DNA of 64,000 nt from Asticcacaulis sp. AND118 (GTDB taxonomy: Bacteria > Pseudomonadota > Alphaproteobacteria > Caulobacterales > Caulobacteraceae): positions 1 through 64,000 of the forward strand of contig NZ_CP084912.1 of NCBI RefSeq assembly GCF_020535245.1, given 5' to 3'. The translations under genes and the position numbers were made by a program. Positions 9,833-19,100 of this stretch are shown here, one piece after another. A model generated the notes under the pieces. It had not been told where the DNA came from. It worked only from the letters and a program-made list of their open reading frames with translations, and ran no database searches. Position 1 is the stretch's first letter, and each line of letters starts with the position of its first letter.

Positions 9833-9958
9833 ATGAATCGTCGCGTCGGTGAAAGCCGCGATCTATTCCGGCGTGGAACGTCAAAAACGCCTGATCGTCG
9901 GGATTTGCACGTTTTGGCGTGCGATGCTGCGTCAAATGTGGCGAACCTGCCGGGCTGA
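9833..9958 (+). CDS. Possible 41-residue small ORF
   Basis: An ATG at 9833 follows a very good ribosome site (AAAAGGAAAC, 6 nt spacing), 24 bp after the six-hairpin gene, and opens a 41-codon frame (MNRRVGESRDLFRRG...) that is basic at its start and contains one Cys. I recognise no family. Downstream come a compact hairpin (GGAGG-AGCC-GAC-GGCT...CCTCC, about 9969-9993) and a terminator. It could be a small protein, a leader peptide or a chance ORF in a structured 3' region. Confidence 0.35.
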   Translation: MNRRVGESRDLFRRGTSKTPDRRDLHVLACDAASNVANLPG

Positions 9959-10011
9959 GTACCTTCGGGAGGAGCCGACGGCTCAAATCCTCCGATCTCT
10001 GAACACATTTG

Positions 10012-10043
10012 CCCGTCTTTCGCTGTGCGGAAGACGGGTTTTT
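10012..10043 (+). terminator. Rho-independent terminator
   Basis: The stem CCCGTCTT/AAGACGGG with an 11-nt loop is followed directly by five T residues on the plus strand. It ends the transcript of the six-hairpin gene and the possible small ORF, and separates them from the receptor at 10658. Confidence 0.8.
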
Positions 10044-10657
10044 CGCGCCGGTAGTCTTTGGTTGGTGGGGCGGGTCTTTTCGCTGAGGTCCGGTTGTATA
10101 AATATTGCAATATTGAAATGCAATGCGGCAAATGTGTTTCAAAGTAGAAATAAATATATGTGTTCAAATCATATCAGTATTGAAACAAATATACACTATT
10201 GTATTAAATAAATAATGTGACATATTGATCACTAATCTGCATTCAATTATATTATCTGCCATTTGCTGAACAATTTTGCTTCGATCCGCCTTGACCGTTT
10301 CAACTTCGATCAATAATGATCAAAATTGTCCGACAGGATTGCGTTCAGAGACCCGCACAAAAAACAAGGGTCCTGAGCTGGGAGTGAACACAGTTTAGCG
10401 AATTCCGACTGGTGATATCGCAATGCCCGCCGCTCTGCGTGCGGCGGCTGATCGATTGCGCCTTTCCGAAGCCCGCACCGGTGCGGTTGCGCTTTTGCGC
10501 GCCGGTTTCCGGTTGCGTTCCCCCCTGCCTCCTGCGGCGCTAGTGAAATGTGATTTGGAGCGCATTCCGAAAAGTGTGCAGCGGTTTTCGGAATCAAATG
10601 CGCGGCAAAACAAAAAATTAGGGGCACGCCGCTTCGGTGGCTGAACGGAGAACCAAG
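10044..10657. promoter_or_regulatory. Long AT-rich leader before the second pectin-locus receptor
   Basis: This 614-bp stretch has no convincing gene. Bases about 10090-10330 are far richer in A/T than the rest of the window and contain three related words: TGTGTTTCAAAG (10133-10144), TGTGTTCAAAT (10159-10169) and the reverse-oriented ATTGAAACAAAT (10179-10190). They may be operator half-sites for the receptor gene. A palindromic repeat (10558-10604) lies close to the start codon. Confidence 0.4.
10558..10604. repeat. Palindromic repeat, TTCCGAAAA type
   Basis: GCGCATTCCGAAAA pairs with TTTTCGGAAT and, after three unpaired bases, ATGCGC. A near-identical copy is at 26336-26380. Elements with this GTTCCGAAAAGTG...TTTTCGGAA core are common between genes in alphaproteobacteria. 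This one lies about 50 bp before the receptor start and would be in its 5' leader. Confidence 0.7.
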
Positions 10658-13600
10658 ATGTCAAACACACGCAACGGGGCGCTGGTCCGGTACCTGATGG
10701 CGGGAACGGGGCTGGCCATTCTGATGGCGGCGCCGGGTCTGACCGCCGCGCAGGAAGCAACGAGCAAGGCCGACGAAAAGGTCGAGGAGGTGCTGGTCGT
10801 CGGGGTGCGCAAGTCCGAGCAGTCGGCCATCAACCGTAAGAAGCGTGCGGCGACGACGCAGGATTCCATCGTCGCCGATGACGTCGCGCAGTTTCCGGAC
10901 AAGAATGTCGGCGAGGCCATCTCGCGCATCGCCGGCGTGGCGCTCGACCGCAATGAAGACGGTTCTTCGGGGGGCATCAGCATCCGCGGCATGTCGTCCG
11001 CCGAAGTGCGTATCGAAGTGAACGGCATGACGACGCTGGGCGCGAGCACGGATGGCCGGACGGCCAATCTGACTGACCTGTCGTCCGATCTGATCAAGAG
11101 CGTAGATGTGGTCAAGGGCCAGACCGCCGACATGACCTCCGGCGGCATCGGTGGCACGGTGCGCATCGAACAGCGCACCGGGCTCGATTTCAAGAAGCCC
11201 TATGTCCAGTTCAATCTGCAATACCAGCACATGAGTCTGGTAGACGGATGGACACCGCGCGCCACCCTCGTCGCATCGCGCAAGTTCCTCGATGGCCGTC
11301 TGGGCGTTCTGTTCAACTACACCTACGACAAGACGACCTATGGCGGCGATATCGCCCGTACCTCCAACAGCAATCAGGGCTATATCCTGACCGCCGACCT
11401 CGACGGATCGGCGGAAAAGACCTTTACCCAGCCTTGGGACGCTGCCGCAGCGGCGGTAACAACCAAGGCGGGTTGCGCCGCGTTGTCTAACAGCACCTCG
11501 AACGGCGGCACCAACAGCCGCGCCAACTGCTACAATCAGTGGAACGACTACGTGCCGTCCCTGCCGCGCTATAGCCGCTGGCTGCGCTACGACACGCGTC
11601 AGTCATTGCAACTGCGCCTCGACTACAAGGCAACGGACAATCTCAACGTTTTCCTGAACTATAATCCCAACCTGCGGCAGATCCGCAATAACGACAACAA
11701 TTTCAGCCTGACCCAGCCGTCCGTGACGCTTGTCTCGACCGGCGTCGTGCAAACGTCTATGACCAATATGACGTTCAGCGAAAACCACTTCCTGACGTCG
11801 GCGACGCTGAGCAATGCCGGCCTGACGACGCAGGCGCGCGACTTCCAGTCGGAAACCGGCACCAGCTATCTGCAAACCGGCTTCGATTATAAAAAGAACG
11901 GCTGGCTGGTGACGGGCCGCTTCGGCCATTCGGAAGCCAATTACGAGTACGAGCAAAACGTCATCTCGTACTCGATTTCGGGCATTTCCTCGATCACGTG
12001 GAAGGTCGATCCGACCAACGGCCTGTGGAATTACACATTGCCGTCCTCGCTCAATACGATGAACCCGGCGGCCTATATGCCGACGGCTTCGTCCGGCGCG
12101 CCCTATTCGGCAAACGTGCGCATCGACTATACGCCCTACGAAATCGAAACGACCGAAGATGTGGCGCAGATCGACGTCACTAAGACCTTCGAGTCGCTGG
12201 GGCCGCTCAAGAGCATCAAGTTCGGGGTTCAGGCGCGTAACTACGCCAACCAGACGTGGACCGGCGCCGGCATGGAAGTGAAGACGGGCGTTTACGTGCC
12301 GACCGCCATCATTCAGGACAATTTCCGCGTCTGCTATCCGAACTACGTCACCACGACCGCCTGCAGCTATGCGACGACGGCAGGCACCGGCACCGCCTCC
12401 CGCCGCAATGTCTATACGCTGACGCCGGATCAATACCTGTCGCTGGTGACCAATACCCTGATCGACCTGCCGGGCGGGCAGTTCATGTCCGGATATAGCG
12501 ATCGCGGTTCGCTTCAGAACACTTGGGCTACGATCGACGTCAACAAAGCCTTCGGCATGATGAAGGACTGGTTCGGTCTGACCAACCATAATAATAGCTG
12601 TCTGAAGGTCTGCACGGGCTCCGACGGCAACGTCTACGAGCAGCCGGTCAGCACGGCTTCGGAAGAAACCCGTACCGCCTATCTGATGGCCAATTTCGAA
12701 CAGCGCCTGTTTGGCTTCGACGTAACCGGCAATATCGGCGTCCGCTACAACAAGTGGGATGTCGACGGGACGAGCTTCATCCTGTTCAACAACTCGGTGC
12801 CGGTGTCGAACGGCAACGGGGGCTACACCTTCACCAACACCTTCCGCGCCATCGAAAAGCGCACGGTGGACCGCAGCACCGAAGACGTCCTGCCCAGCTT
12901 CAATCTGGCGGTCTGGCCGATCGAGGACAAGCTGGCGGTGCGCTATTCTCTTGCCAAGGTCGCCGCCCGTCCCGACGTCAAATATCTGGTGGCCTCAGGC
13001 GTCGTGACCTGTAACGAACTGGCCGATCAGTATGACAACTGGACCGACGCCGATGGCAACGACATCGATTCGAGCTGCTCGGGCCGGGTCGGCAACCCGG
13101 AACTGAAGGGTTATCAGGCGCGCACGACCAACCTGTCGGTCGAATGGTATCCGAACAAGGACAGCCAGCTCAGCCTGGGCTTCTTCCGCATCAACAAAAG
13201 CTCCGACCTGCCGATCTATGCGACGCTCTATGATGTCGATATGTACGGCAAGAAGTACGACATCCCGACCTATGCCGACGGGCCGGGTGCCATCACCGAA
13301 GGCTTCGAACTGGCGGCGCGGACGGCCTTCACCTTCCTGCCGTGGAAGTTCAAATATATGGGCGGCGGCTTCAACTTCGGCACGTCGGAGATCGTCAGCA
13401 ACGCTACGCAGTATGATGCTCTGACCGGGCGGAGCCTGCCGGGCTTCCAGCAGTCCGACTACTATTACAATGTCAATCTGTGGTACGATGACGGCCAGCT
13501 AAGCGCGCGTGTCGCCTGGCAGGATCGTGACGAATATCGGGTGGCCAACGGCGGTCCGCGCAATGCCTATCTCCCCGACGGGACGGTCGGCGTGACCAGC

Positions 13601-13843
13601 ACCTTCTACCCCGGCTCGCCGATCTTCCGTCAGGCGGCGGGTTATCTGGATGCCCGCGTCGCCTACAAGGTCAATAAGACCATCGAATTGTTCTGGGAAG
13701 GCAAGAACCTGACCAATCAGGTCGTGACACGCGATAATTCCGATTATCTCAGCTTCGACTCGTCGGGCTCCATCCCGATCAATCTCGACACTTCCGACAA
13801 TGGCCGCCGCTTCTATTTCGGCTTCCGGGCCAAGTTCGAGTAA
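10658..13843 (+). CDS. TonB-dependent receptor, paralogue of the receptor at 2370-5681
   Basis: This is a 1061-residue outer-membrane receptor. The ATG at 10658 follows ACGGAGAACC and begins a signal peptide that ends at LTAAQEA; an ATG 21 bp upstream has no ribosome site. A TonB-box-like EVLVVGVRK, a plug (about 50-210) and a beta-barrel follow. It shares QSAINRKKRAAT, QDSIVADDV, FPDKNVGEAI, TTKAGCAAL and YYNVNLWYDDG with the receptor at 2370-5681, so the two arose by duplication, while their middle barrel regions differ and may suit different pectin fragments. It is followed by a strong terminator, which makes it probably monocistronic. The substrate is inferred from the adjacent pectin genes. 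Confidence 0.9.
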   Translation: MSNTRNGALVRYLMAGTGLAILMAAPGLTAAQEATSKADEKVEEVLVVGVRKSEQSAINRKKRAATTQDSIVADDVAQFPDKNVGEAISRIAGVALDRNEDGSSGGISIRGMSSAEVRIEVNGMTTLGASTDGRTANLTDLSSDLIKSVDVVKGQTADMTSGGIGGTVRIEQRTGLDFKKPYVQFNLQYQHMSLVDGWTPRATLVASRKFLDGRLGVLFNYTYDKTTYGGDIARTSNSNQGYILTADLDGSAEKTFTQPWDAAAAAVTTKAGCAALSNSTSNGGTNSRANCYNQWNDYVPSLPRYSRWLRYDTRQSLQLRLDYKATDNLNVFLNYNPNLRQIRNNDNNFSLTQPSVTLVSTGVVQTSMTNMTFSENHFLTSATLSNAGLTTQARDFQSETGTSYLQTGFDYKKNGWLVTGRFGHSEANYEYEQNVISYSISGISSITWKVDPTNGLWNYTLPSSLNTMNPAAYMPTASSGAPYSANVRIDYTPYEIETTEDVAQIDVTKTFESLGPLKSIKFGVQARNYANQTWTGAGMEVKTGVYVPTAIIQDNFRVCYPNYVTTTACSYATTAGTGTASRRNVYTLTPDQYLSLVTNTLIDLPGGQFMSGYSDRGSLQNTWATIDVNKAFGMMKDWFGLTNHNNSCLKVCTGSDGNVYEQPVSTASEETRTAYLMANFEQRLFGFDVTGNIGVRYNKWDVDGTSFILFNNSVPVSNGNGGYTFTNTFRAIEKRTVDRSTEDVLPSFNLAVWPIEDKLAVRYSLAKVAARPDVKYLVASGVVTCNELADQYDNWTDADGNDIDSSCSGRVGNPELKGYQARTTNLSVEWYPNKDSQLSLGFFRINKSSDLPIYATLYDVDMYGKKYDIPTYADGPGAITEGFELAARTAFTFLPWKFKYMGGGFNFGTSEIVSNATQYDALTGRSLPGFQQSDYYYNVNLWYDDGQLSARVAWQDRDEYRVANGGPRNAYLPDGTVGVTSTFYPGSPIFRQAAGYLDARVAYKVNKTIELFWEGKNLTNQVVTRDNSDYLSFDSSGSIPINLDTSDNGRRFYFGFRAKFE

Positions 13844-13878
13844 TACAATTTACTATACCCCTGAGCAGGGGGCACCTT

Positions 13879-13911
13879 GCCGCCGTCCGGTTTTCCGGGC
13901 GGCGGTTTTTT
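13879..13911 (+). terminator. Rho-independent terminator after the receptor
   Basis: The stem CCGCCGTCCGG/CCGGGCGGCGG (one G-U pair) with a TTTT loop is followed by six T residues, 36 bp after the receptor stop. Confidence 0.9.
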
Positions 13912-13950
13912 CGGTTATAGCCATAGGTAGCCATGGCTACGGGAGGCAGA

Positions 13951-14056
13951 CTAGAGCGAGATGATTTAAAGTGGAAACATCATCTCGCTCTCAGTTTTTG
14001 AGTGGTCGCGCAATTTTTCCGAAAAGTGGTGCCCACTTTATCGGATTGCGCTCTAG
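13951..14056. repeat. 105-bp palindromic element, copy A
   Basis: The element runs from CTAGAGCG to CGCTCTAG and holds two hairpins: one built from GAGCGAGATGAT and ATCATCTCGCTC, the other from TTTTTCCGAAAAGTGG and its partner near GGATTGCGCTC. The inverse copy at 60658-60762 differs at only a few positions. It lies between the receptor terminator and the convergent ATPase gene. Just beyond it is the perfect 16-bp palindrome TAGGGTCCGGACCCTA (14054-14069), just downstream of the ATPase stop codon. Confidence 0.9.
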
Positions 14057-14076
14057 GGTCCGGACCCTAATAATGT

Positions 14077-15372
14077 TTATCGAATTCTGTCGCTCTTGGG
14101 CCAAGTCTTTGCCCAGAACACCGATAACGGCAGAGCAAACAATCGGTCGCCGAGGCTTACGGGTTGAGATCCAAGGTAAATAATAATGCCGGTCGCTTTC
14201 CAGCTTTTGCCGGGCCCCTGGGACATGAACCACCTCAGGTTTTTAAGGTCTGCCGGCGTGATCGTGGTAGAGGCCTTGATCTCAAACGCGACGAGTTCTC
14301 GTCCTGTTTCAAGTAGTATATCCACTTCGCGGCCAGCGTCGCCACGCCAATGCCAGGGCCGCCATTCGGAATCGGCGTAAGGAAGGTTTTTGATTAATTC
14401 GCTTAAGACCCAAGTTTCCACGAGGCCGCCCAACGCCGCCGCATGGGCGTCAGCGGCAAAGCTATCGGCGCCCAGGTTGCGTAGGGCGCAGGCAATCCCC
14501 GTATCCAGCATATGAATTTTGGGGTGACGGATGTCGCGGCGCACCTCCCCAGATGCCCAGGCGGCCAGGCGCTTAACCAGAGACAATCGTTCAAGGACAT
14601 CGCAATATTGATCCGCCGTTTGGCGCTGGATGCCGACATTCGAGCATAGCTCCTGGATGTTCAGCTCATTTGCGGTACGTGTGGCCAATTGATCGATCGT
14701 GCGGCGCAGGGCGTCTGTTTTGCGGACTTTCAGAATATCGGCGACGTCGCGATCGACAATGCTGTCGATATAGGCGCGGTAACGGCGCTGTCGGGCACGC
14801 TCGTCGAGCGCCCGGATTTCAGGGTAACCGCCCCGCGTTATGAGGTCGATAGCCTCAGCGCGCGTGAACTTGGGTAGGTTGGGCAGGTCGGCCAGGTCGG
14901 CGGAATGTTGTGCCCAATCCAGGAGCGCGGTCGGGGCTTCACGGTAGATTTCCGCGGCCGACAAGGGGTGCAGTACGAGCGTCTGAACGCGCCCCGCGAG
15001 CGAATCCAGGACTTCGGCGCTCGAAAATACATTCGATGATCCCGTTAGAAGGACCTGGCCCCTGCGGCGATGCAGGTCAACATGGGCTTTGATTGCCATG
15101 GCGAGGCGTTTTGATCGTTGCGCCTCATCGATGATAAGAGGCGGGGCGCCTTCGGCAATGAGCGCTTCAAGGTGTCCGGCCGGATCATTTTCGAATGCGG
15201 TAAATGTCGTTTCGTGATCAAGCGTTACGAAACGGCCGCGCCCATAGAGTTCCCTCACGAGTGTGGTCTTGCCGACCTGTCGTGGACCAATGATATTCAC
15301 GACGCGGGCCGACTGCAAAGCCTCTGTCAACATCGAGGTCATGTGCCGGAGGAAAAGATCGTCGTTCATCAT
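14077..15372 (-). CDS. AAA_14 / DUF4143 ATPase
   Basis: The 431-residue protein has a Walker A motif near residue 29 (GPRQVGKTTL), a Walker B (PPLIIDEAQ, about 95), the sensor-like LLTGSSN, a central winged-helix-like part (NELNIQELCSNVGI) and a C-terminal DUF4143 nuclease-like domain with GREVDILLE and FEIKAS, which resembles a restriction-endonuclease-type core. This matches the widespread solitary AAA_14-DUF4143 family, often linked to mobile or defence genes but with no settled role. Two ATGs (15372 and 15369) are possible starts. It stands alone, its codon use looks less GC-rich than its neighbours, and it is flanked by repeats, so acquisition by transfer is plausible. Its promoter has paired direct repeats (15417-15456) that may serve self-regulation. 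Confidence 0.9.
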   Translation of the reverse strand: MMNDDLFLRHMTSMLTEALQSARVVNIIGPRQVGKTTLVRELYGRGRFVTLDHETTFTAFENDPAGHLEALIAEGAPPLIIDEAQRSKRLAMAIKAHVDLHRRRGQVLLTGSSNVFSSAEVLDSLAGRVQTLVLHPLSAAEIYREAPTALLDWAQHSADLADLPNLPKFTRAEAIDLITRGGYPEIRALDERARQRRYRAYIDSIVDRDVADILKVRKTDALRRTIDQLATRTANELNIQELCSNVGIQRQTADQYCDVLERLSLVKRLAAWASGEVRRDIRHPKIHMLDTGIACALRNLGADSFAADAHAAALGGLVETWVLSELIKNLPYADSEWRPWHWRGDAGREVDILLETGRELVAFEIKASTTITPADLKNLRWFMSQGPGKSWKATGIIIYLGSQPVSLGDRLFALPLSVFWAKTWPKSDRIR

Positions 15373-15416
15373 CTCATAAGGGCTTATCGCGGCTTGCCGT
15401 TTGTATATTATGGGGC

Positions 15417-15456
15417 GTGCGAAATGTACATTAGGAAATGTGCGAAACTAACATTA
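15417..15456 (-). promoter_or_regulatory. Paired direct repeats before the ATPase gene
   Basis: GTGCGAAATGTACATTA (15417-15433) and GTGCGAAACTAACATTA (15440-15456) agree at 14 of 17 positions and are 23 bp apart, close to two helical turns. A further inverted repeat, ATAAG-GG-CTTAT, overlaps the leader near 15375-15386. The positions, 45-85 bp before the start codon, suit an operator. Confidence 0.5.
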
Positions 15457-15595
15457 TAGATGAACCCGGGCCGCGTTTATGAATTGAGGTCTCATAGAGG
15501 GCGATACTGTCGCGGAGGGTGAAGTTGACGGCGTGTCGATGTTACGGGAGATGGCGATTTCGCTTACGAAGCGTTCGTCGGCTTTACGGCGTTGG

Positions 15596-16069
15596 TTAGC
15601 CTCTAACCGCCGCCTCGATCCTGGCCACGTCGATCTTCTGCATGGTCATCATGGCCTGAAAGGCGCGCTCGGCCACGTCACCGCCCTGTGCCATGGCCGT
15701 GGTCAGGACGCGCGGCGTGATCTGCCAGTTCAGGCCCCACCTGTCCTTGCACCAGCCGCACGCGCTTTCCTTACCGCCATTGCCGACGATGGCGTTCCAG
15801 TAACGGTCGGTTTCGGCCTGATCCTCGGTGGCGATCTGGAACGAGAAGGCCTCGGTCTGTCTGAAGGCGTCGCCGCCATTGAGGCCGAGGCAAGGTATGC
15901 CCACAACGGTGAATTCCACCGTCAGCACTTGCCCGGCCTTGCCGCCCGGAAAGTCGGCCGGAGCCTTGTGCACGGCGGTGACGGCCGTGTCCGGGAAGAC
16001 GGTGGCGTAGAAGCGCGCGGCCTCTTCGGCGTCTTTATCGTACCACAGGCAGATGGTGTTCTTGTGCAT
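15596..16069 (-). CDS. VOC-family (PhnB-like) protein
   Basis: The 157-residue protein fits the glyoxalase/VOC superfamily, PhnB-like or '3-demethylubiquinone methyltransferase-like' branch. It has the beta-alpha-beta start TICLWYDKDAEEAARFYATV, the strand VLTVEFTVVGIPCLGLNGG and the pair CGWCKDRWGLNWQITP. The start has GGAGGATCACC directly before it. Proteins of this branch often lack a known reaction, so no substrate is proposed. It is not evidently in an operon. The 220 bp between it and the ATPase gene show no gene that I can support. Confidence 0.85.
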   Translation of the reverse strand: MHKNTICLWYDKDAEEAARFYATVFPDTAVTAVHKAPADFPGGKAGQVLTVEFTVVGIPCLGLNGGDAFRQTEAFSFQIATEDQAETDRYWNAIVGNGGKESACGWCKDRWGLNWQITPRVLTTAMAQGGDVAERAFQAMMTMQKIDVARIEAAVRG

Positions 16070-16148
16070 GGTGATCCTCCCTTATTTTGGGCCGCACCTT
16101 ACAGACGGGTGAGGCGAACGGCTAATTAAATTCCGATCAGGACAGGGC

Positions 16149-19100
16149 TTAGCGCTGCAGACTGATGCCCATAAGGCCGATCACCACCTCATTGGCCACG
16201 GCGCGAACGGTGAGGCTTTTCAGCGTCTTGTCCGGGTCGAGATCGAGGCTGAGCACGGTCGCCGCGCCCCCATCGATCTTTTCGCGGTCGGCCCGGCCCT
16301 TCCAGTCCGGGCCCGGCGTCCACACCTTACCCGTCTTGAGATCCACGCGCACCGGCGCTTCGCCGCACAGGCGGAACTGATAGTCGTCGATGAAATAGTC
16401 GCGCTCGATCGGCCACCAGTTTTCCGGATTGCGTAAGGTCAGGGTCTGCGTCGTGCCGTCGGTGTAGGTGACGACGACCTCGCCATTGGTTACGCGGCTT
16501 TGCATATGGTTGGTCGAACCCGCCATCAGCAGATAGGCGCGTCTGGCCTGACCGCTCAGCGCGACGCTGACCTCGTCCGGATAGTTGTCCCACAGCGAGG
16601 CGAAGGCGATATTGTTGCCGTCGCCCGGTGTGCGGAAGCGCAGACCGTTGACTATCACGACTTCGCCGCCCGCCTGACGTAAGCCCGCGTCATCGATATT
16701 GGCCGTGGCGTTGACATGGCCGGCCCACGCGCCGATGCCCTGCGCGGGCATGGCCAGTGACACGAAGGGCGAACGTGGAGAGCGGTACTTGCCCGGCTGG
16801 AAGATATTTGTGACCTTATCGTTGAAGGCGGCGCTGACATCCACCGGTTCGGCGCTGACCGTCTGGCCCGCCATGGCCCAGCCCGGCGCGGTGATCGGGC
16901 AGGTGGCCAGAGTCGTCGCTGTGGTCCTGGGCGTCAGCCACTGGAAGCGGCCCTGATACAGGGCGTTGAAATAGGTTTCGGCACCCGGAACGCTTTGGGC
17001 CTTGGCCGGATCGATGGCCTGACCGCTCCAGACGATGCGCACCTCGGCACGGCCGTTCAGCAGGGCCTCAATGCGCAGCTTCGGCGCGCCGACGCCTTCG
17101 GGCGCCTCCCATTTGACCGCCTTACCATTGATCGTCACGCTCGCTACGGCGTCACGGCGGGCAGGCAGGTCGAGCACCACGCGCTCGAACCGTTTGTCGG
17201 CAGGGGTCACTGTCCAGGTTTCGGTTTGGCCGCTGCGGTTATAGACAAAGCTCAGGTTCGGATGAGTCAGGCGTGCATGGTCCCATTCCGGCGGCAGGCC
17301 GGGGACCAGAGTCAGGGTGCGGCTGAGGGCATCCGGACGCACGCCGAACAGGCCTTCGACCACGGTGCGGGCCATGACGCCGGTGCCGTCGGCGAAGTCG
17401 CGCTGCGACTCGCGGCGGTAAACGTCGAGATAGTTCATGCTGCCGACATTGCCCGGCGCTATGCCCATGTAGAAGCTGGCCAATATGCCGCCGCGCGTGA
17501 TCTCATAAGCCGTGTCGGCCTTGCCCGCCTGCCAGAGCGCCAGTGCGGTATGCAGGTTTTCGCCCATGACCACATTGTTGATCGACCAGCTGTAGGGCAT
17601 CCAGTCGGACGACGGCAGCACACGATAGGGCCGGTCATTCGGAACGCCTTCGCCGGTGACGGGCAGGGGTCGCAGGCTACGTTCCAAATCGGCGGCCATG
17701 CGCGCGGCCTGAAGCGCATCGGGCGCGCCGGAATCGATGCTGTGGTAAAAGCTCCACACGCCATAGCTGGGGTGCAGCATCTGCTTGCCCAGATAGTCGC
17801 GGAACTCGCCATAGGCCCCGCGATCCTCCATCCACAGATAGGTCTGCATACCTCTTGCGATCAGGTCGGCCTCGGCCTCATAGGGGGCCGGGTCCTTGCC
17901 GATCAGCCTGGCGACGCGCGCGGCCATGCGGTTGTGATAGAGGTTGTAGGCCGTGGTGTAGGCCGTGCCGCCGCCCGAATACTGCATGTCGTCCGACGCC
18001 CAGATCGCGGCGTAGGCTTCGTATAGCGGCAGTTTTTCCGGGCCGAATTCGCGTCGGAACAGGCGCTTTTCCCACGCCAGATGCCGCTCGATCACCGGCC
18101 AGACGCGCCTGGCGTATTCGACATCGCCGGTCCATAGCAGATGCCGGAACATGGCGTCGAAGAAGCCGATATTCATGTCGTAGTGCGTGTTGGACAGGTC
18201 GCCATTGGTGTGCAGCCCGTCCGGATTGCGCGCCAGGTTGGTCTTTTCTTCGGGGGGCGCGACGTAGTCCGGGATGGGCTTGGTGTTCTGCTTGCGCGTC
18301 CACCCGGCGAAATTCTGGCGCGCCCGGTCGTGCCAGCCCAGCGCATCGAGCGCATACGGCCCGCGCCAGCCGAGAAGCCGCGCGCGCCAGGCAATGGCCC
18401 CGTGCATGACGCCGCCGCCGTCGCGTTCGTCCCACTGACCGTCCGCGGCGACGTTCAGCGCGCCGACCGCCGCATCGAGATAGGGGTCGGGGGTTTCGGT
18501 GCGCACACGGCCGCGCAGTGCGGCGAAGTGCTTGCGTGTCGCTTCGAAGCGCGCCGCCAGTTCCTTGGCGGCGTAAGCCTTGGTGGTGGCTAGCGTCTCG
18601 GTGCGCGCGCCGGTATGGCCGGCGGTCACGTCGCGATAGGTGCCCAGTTCTTCCGCCGCGCCGCGCCGCGTGACCTGCACCGCCAGATAGACGGGGGCGG
18701 TGCTCAGTGCCACGTGACCGGTCACGACCTGGGTGGCGGCGGTGCCGGACGAGGCCAGCAGGCCCGCTGCATCGCCCCATTGCGTGGCATCCCCCAACTT
18801 GAGCGAAGCCGGGGCCGACACCGTGCCGGTCAGGCCCGCCGTGCGGCTGTCGGTGTGGAAGCTCTGCCCATTGACGGCGTAGCGTGTGCCTTCGGCATAT
18901 TCGGGATTGAACTGGAAATATTCACTGATCGGCACCTTTTCCGTACCGATGTCGCCGTCGCGGTTGCCGCGCTGACCGTTGCCGGCGCCGTAGGCGAAGA
19001 CCAGTTCCGCCCCTTTTGGCAGGCCTCGCCCTGTGGCGCGCAGGAGGATGCCTTCGTTGGTGTGGTCCGACAGGACCTCGATCTCGATGCGGCCGTTCGT

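Noticed and set aside
2370-13843. SusC/SusD-type polysaccharide locus
   Set aside because: No SusD-like lipoprotein is present near any receptor, and the receptors have the proteobacterial TonB-receptor layout.
15457-15595. Transposase remnant between the ATPase and VOC genes
   Set aside because: A short frame can be read on the minus strand, but I found no transposase motif, terminal repeat or target duplication.
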